Assembly (NCBI RefSeq): GCF_023100905.1 | Contig: NZ_CP064686.1 | Span: 5,146,001 to 5,210,000, forward strand | Length of the DNA: 64,000 bases | Direction of reading: 5' to 3' | DNA from: Bradyrhizobium sp. 4 | GTDB taxonomy: Bacteria; Pseudomonadota; Alphaproteobacteria; Rhizobiales; Xanthobacteraceae | Shown: positions 61,220-64,000 of the stretch, piece after piece | Layout: the number at the start of each line of letters is the position of its first letter | How positions within the stretch are numbered: the first letter of the stretch is position 1 | Program-made: the position numbers and the translations under genes | Notes under the pieces: model-generated | The model's database searches: none | Seen by the model: only the letters and a program-made list of their open reading frames with translations | Told to the model about the DNA's origin: nothing

Positions 61220-63493
61220 TTATCGGAGCAATTGGAGCACACTCTGCTGCGAAGTGTTGGCCAGCGACAGCGCGGAGACCGCGATCGACTGGCGGGTCGA
61301 CAGCGCCTGGCTGTTGGCCGCCTCGACGTTGGTATCGGACAGCGTGAGGTTCGAAGAACCGGTCTGCAGCACGTTGATCAGGTTCTTGTTGAAGTCCTGA
61401 CGCACCTGCACCACCGAGAGGTTCGAACCGAGCGCTGAGGCTTCCGAGCGCAGCGTGCTCGACGCGGCGTTCAGGTTGGTCAGCACGCGATTGGACGCGG
61501 CGTTGTCGATGAAGTCGACACCGACGGTCAGGGCAGCGAGGCCCAGACCCTTGGAGTTGTAGGTCACGCCGGTGATGTTGAGGCTCGACTTGCCGGTCTC
61601 GTCGAACACCAGCTTGAGTTGATCGCCGTTCAGCAAATTGACGCCGTTGAACGAGGAGTCCTGCGAGGTCGTGTCGATCTGGTTCAGGATGTTGTTGTAC
61701 TGAGACACCAGGTTCGCACGGGCCGTCTGTGCAACCGCATCCTGGACGGGGCTGGAAGCCGTCGAGAAGGTCAGCGCCGAAGTCAGCGTGCCGCCGATGC
61801 CACCGCCTGCGACGGTCGAACCGATCGTCGAGGACGCGTAGTCGTTGGACGCCGTGATGGTCAGCCGGCCGTTGGCGTCGATCGTTGCAGCCAGATTGTT
61901 GGCCAGAAGCGCCGTGTTGAGCTGATCGAGCGTCTTGACCGTGCCGTTGGTGCCGTCGCCGAAGGTGACATTGACCGCCGTGCCGCCGTTGAACGCGGAG
62001 AAGGTCAAGGTCTTGCCGGCAATGCCGCCGACCCCGGAGGTGCGCGCCGCGGTGAATGCCGACGCACTGCCGGTGTTGCCGGCCAGCCCGAATACATTCA
62101 GTGCATTGCCGCTGCCCGTGATCGTCAGATCGGCATTGATGCCGGTCGAGAGCTTGAGCTGACCGGACGTATTGATCGTCGAGTTCGACTGGCCTGTGGC
62201 GGTCGCAAGCGTCGCGGTGCCGTTGGCGTTGATCGTCGCGGTCTGCACGCCGGTGGCAAGGTCAATCGCCTTGAGCACGTCGGCAACCGTGCCGGCCTGC
62301 AGGTAGACGGTCGAGTTGCCGTTGCCGTCGGTGAGGATGTTACCGCTGGCACCGAAGCCGCTCGGAACGCTCGGAGCACCGGTCGAGCCCGGGATCGGCG
62401 CGTTCTTGAAGGTGATGGTATGACCATCGACGTTCAGCGACGAACCGTCCGTAAGGGTTGCACCCAGCGAGGCGGCGCTCGTGGTCCGTGCGACGTTGAC
62501 GGTGGCGTTGCCCGCACCGGTAGACGTCGTCAGGCCGAGAGCCTTGAGCAGGTCAGCCTTGCCGGTGACGCTGAGATCCGCACCCGTCGAGCTCTTCAGC
62601 GTGACGGCGCCACCTGCAGCGGTCGAGACGGCAGCACCTGGCTGGCTGGCGCTCGTGGAGATCGTCGCAGCGCCGGAGGTGATGGAGACGGTCTTGACGC
62701 CGCTTGCCAGATCGATCGCGGACAAGAGATCGTTGACGGTCGCGGTGGCGAGATAGACGGTGGTGTTGCCGCTGCCGTCGGTGACGAGGTTGCCGCTGAC
62801 GCCGGAACCGCTCGGAACGGCGGTCGACGCCGGAGCCGCGCCGCTGCGGAACGTGATGGTCTTGCCGTTCACGGTCACCGTGTCGCCATCGGCAGGCTGG
62901 GCGTTGCCGGCCAGGCCGGTCGCGGTCGTGCCGTTGGTGGCGATCAGGGTGATGGCGCCGGTCAGGGCCGTGGTGCCATCACCGGCCGTCGCGCCCGTGC
63001 TTGCAAAGGAGCCGATGGTGGCGCCGAGGGTCGTGGTGCCGGTTGCGGCCGTGGTACCGCCGGCCGTGCCGTTATAGAGCACGTTGCTGCTCGCAGTCGC
63101 GCTGGCAAAGGAGGTCGTGCCGCGCAGGTCCGCCGCCGTCGCACCAGCGATCGTGGTGGAGACGTTGGACTTGGTGGAGTAGCCGACGGTGGTCTGCAGC
63201 GCCTGGTTGGCGATCGACTTCGCAGAGTCGATCAGCTTCTGCAACGAGGTCAGGCCGGTGTTGGCAGCCTGCAGCACCTGCACGCCGTTGGCGATGCCGT
63301 CGAGCAGATTGTTGATGTCGCTGGCGCGGTTGTCGAGCGACTGTGCAGTGAAGAAGTTGGTGGGATTGTCCAGGGCCGAGTTGACGCTCTTGCCGGTCGA
63401 CAGACGGTTCTGTGTGGTGGCGAGAAGATCAGCGGTGGACTGGAGAGACAGCAGGTTCTGACGAACCGACGCAGAGAGAACAATACCGGACAT
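61220..63493 (-). CDS. Flagellin 2, very long type with internal duplication
   Basis: The product has 757 residues and is closely related to flagellin 1 along its whole length; the first 110 residues are nearly identical. Repeat units lie at 202-321 (DGDTVTVNGKTITF...KADLLKALGL) and 349-470 (DGSSLNVDGHTITF...GNALNVFGL), each with D-G-G-N-TVYL, AIDLA-GV-T and the GADL/NADL strand. A degenerate third copy is at about 489-548. The three flagellin genes are arranged head-to-tail, each with its own terminator. The 5' region (63494-63765) contains a small GGGGACAGCGTGCCCC hairpin 60 bases before the start. Confidence 0.95.
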   Translation of the reverse strand: MSGIVLSASVRQNLLSLQSTADLLATTQNRLSTGKSVNSALDNPTNFFTAQSLDNRASDINNLLDGIANGVQVLQAANTGLTSLQKLIDSAKSIANQALQTTVGYSTKSNVSTTIAGATAADLRGTTSFASATASSNVLYNGTAGGTTAATGTTTLGATIGSFASTGATAGDGTTALTGAITLIATNGTTATGLAGNAQPADGDTVTVNGKTITFRSGAAPASTAVPSGSGVSGNLVTDGSGNTTVYLATATVNDLLSAIDLASGVKTVSITSGAATISTSASQPGAAVSTAAGGAVTLKSSTGADLSVTGKADLLKALGLTTSTGAGNATVNVARTTSAASLGATLTDGSSLNVDGHTITFKNAPIPGSTGAPSVPSGFGASGNILTDGNGNSTVYLQAGTVADVLKAIDLATGVQTATINANGTATLATATGQSNSTINTSGQLKLSTGINADLTITGSGNALNVFGLAGNTGSASAFTAARTSGVGGIAGKTLTFSAFNGGTAVNVTFGDGTNGTVKTLDQLNTALLANNLAATIDANGRLTITASNDYASSTIGSTVAGGGIGGTLTSALTFSTASSPVQDAVAQTARANLVSQYNNILNQIDTTSQDSSFNGVNLLNGDQLKLVFDETGKSSLNITGVTYNSKGLGLAALTVGVDFIDNAASNRVLTNLNAASSTLRSEASALGSNLSVVQVRQDFNKNLINVLQTGSSNLTLSDTNVEAANSQALSTRQSIAVSALSLANTSQQSVLQLLR

Positions 63494-63602
63494 GACTCTT
63501 ACCCTTCTGGTTTACGCGTCTTCGTTCGATCGCTTCAGATCGAGTGACGGGGACAGCGTGCCCCGACATGGCTAACAAAGGGTGAAACGACGCGCGTCCG
63601 CA

Positions 63603-63618
63603 TTAAGCGCGGGTTCAC
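63603..63618. promoter_or_regulatory. Weak CtrA-like site upstream of flagellin 2
   Basis: TTAA-GCGCGGG-TTCAC keeps the first half and spacing but has one mismatch. It lies 110-125 bases before the start at 63493, matching the position of the perfect box of flagellin 1. A second weak site, ATAA-CCGCTGG-TTAC, is at 63701-63715. The rest of 63494-63765 shows no other clear feature. Confidence 0.35.
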
Positions 63619-63765
63619 CATAAGCGCGCGGAAGGCGTGGTCCCGGCCGGCAATCAGGTTGAAATCATTGGCATTTATCCACGCTTACTCTCCATTAACC
63701 ATAACCGCTGGTTACTTTTCAGAGCGTCGCAAGGCTACTCGAATGACAGCTGACGCGCAAAAAAA

Positions 63766-63789
63766 GCGGCGGGGCCGAAGCCCCGCCGC
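63766..63789 (-). terminator. Terminator of flagellin gene 3
   Basis: On the minus strand the perfect 10-bp stem GCGGCGGGGC/GCCCCGCCGC with loop TTCG is followed by TTTTTTT. It lies 30 bases after the stop at 63819. Confidence 0.95.
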
Positions 63790-63818
63790 CAGATCTTGCT
63801 TGCGATGTCGTCCGCTAG

Positions 63819-64000
63819 TTAGCGGAGCAGCTGCAGCACGCTCTGCTGCGACTGGTTGGCCAGCGACAGCGCGGAGACCGCGATCGACTGGCGGGTCGAC
63901 AGCGCCTGGCTGTTGGCCGCCTCGACGTTGGTGTCGGCCAGGGTCAGGTTGGACGAACCGGTCTGCAGCACGTTGATCAGGTTCTTGTTGAAGTCCTGAC
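63819..64000 (-). CDS. Flagellin 3, C-terminal part (cut by window end)
   Basis: Only the last 59 residues plus stop are inside the window. They match the D0/D1 helices of flagellins 1 and 2 (QDFNKNLINVLQTGSSNLTLADTNVEAANSQALSTRQSIAVSALSLANQSQQSVLQLLR). Its length and the presence of the internal repeats cannot be judged from here. Position and sequence make it the third tandem flagellin, transcribed separately. Confidence 0.93.
   Translation of the reverse strand, partial: QDFNKNLINVLQTGSSNLTLADTNVEAANSQALSTRQSIAVSALSLANQSQQSVLQLLR

Noticed and set aside
58744..63547. Two very long plus-strand frames opposite the flagellin genes (782 and 642 codons)
   Set aside because: Both mirror the low-complexity repeats of the flagellins in antisense and consist of R, G, D, V runs. 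No ribosome-binding sites or family patterns.

Overview
The window looks like a chromosomal segment of a Bradyrhizobium-type alphaproteobacterium (Rhizobiales, Nitrobacteraceae). The evidence is uniformly high GC; class I fumarase, CckA, alphaproteobacterial RecA and DksA sequence types; an alphaproteobacterial SOS box (GTTC-N7-GTTC); CtrA-like boxes; very long flagellins of the kind known for the thick subpolar flagellum of Bradyrhizobium; and several families of extragenic palindromic repeats, one of which (GTCATTGCGAGCG...CGCAATGACG) occurs four times. No rRNA, tRNA, CRISPR array, insertion sequence or prophage was recognised.

Left part (1-30.7 kb), housekeeping and accessory genes: gcvP; two tandem paralogues of a DUF1835-like family; recA with its SOS box; a run of small secreted or membrane proteins that includes two very short genes found by eye (a 29-residue membrane peptide at 7009-7098 and a 43-residue lipoprotein at 9344-9475) and a probable small RNA with a strong terminator at 7350-7380; a thioesterase, an HdeA-like chaperone, a PilZ protein, a YeeE/YedE sulfur-transport pair, a CelD-type acetyltransferase, a FrnE/DsbA oxidoreductase and an XRE regulator; a SET-domain lysine methyltransferase near a histone-H1-like lysine-rich DUF6321 protein; then a TetR-controlled cluster (carotenoid oxygenase, small membrane protein, 191-residue membrane protein, IspZ-like protein) with the same operator-promoter-operator cassette placed twice; class I fumarase, an ICMT/PEMT-type methyltransferase, a GST, a lectin-like secreted protein and a Tim44-domain protein.

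Right part (31-64 kb), polar-type flagellum locus: cckA; flgB-flgC-fliE-fliQ-fliR-flhB on the minus strand; divergent fliO-fliP; a foreign-looking MFS transporter; a 1269-residue TPR protein, motE, a DUF6468 gene, fliM and fliL on the minus strand; divergent flgF-flgG-flgA-flgH; a 2-keto-4-pentenoate hydratase; dksA (zinc ligands lost); an NmrA-like/HxlR divergent pair; fliX and divergent flgI-flgJ(cheL)-flgN-like; a FlaG-like gene; flaF; then three tandem flagellin genes, the last cut by the window end. The layout (fliX//flgI-cheL, fliL-fliM, CtrA boxes at early operons and sigma-54 promoters at flgF and flgI) matches the Caulobacter-type hierarchy in which CckA feeds phosphate to CtrA.

The most unusual signals are the duplicated TetR operator cassette, the SET methyltransferase next to a histone-like protein, the candidate small RNA, paralogous small secreted proteins sharing a KAYK...IP-SK...DPW motif, the internally duplicated giant flagellins, and the insertions inside the flagellar locus. 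All functional calls come from reading the sequence and from knowledge of the families; no database search was run.
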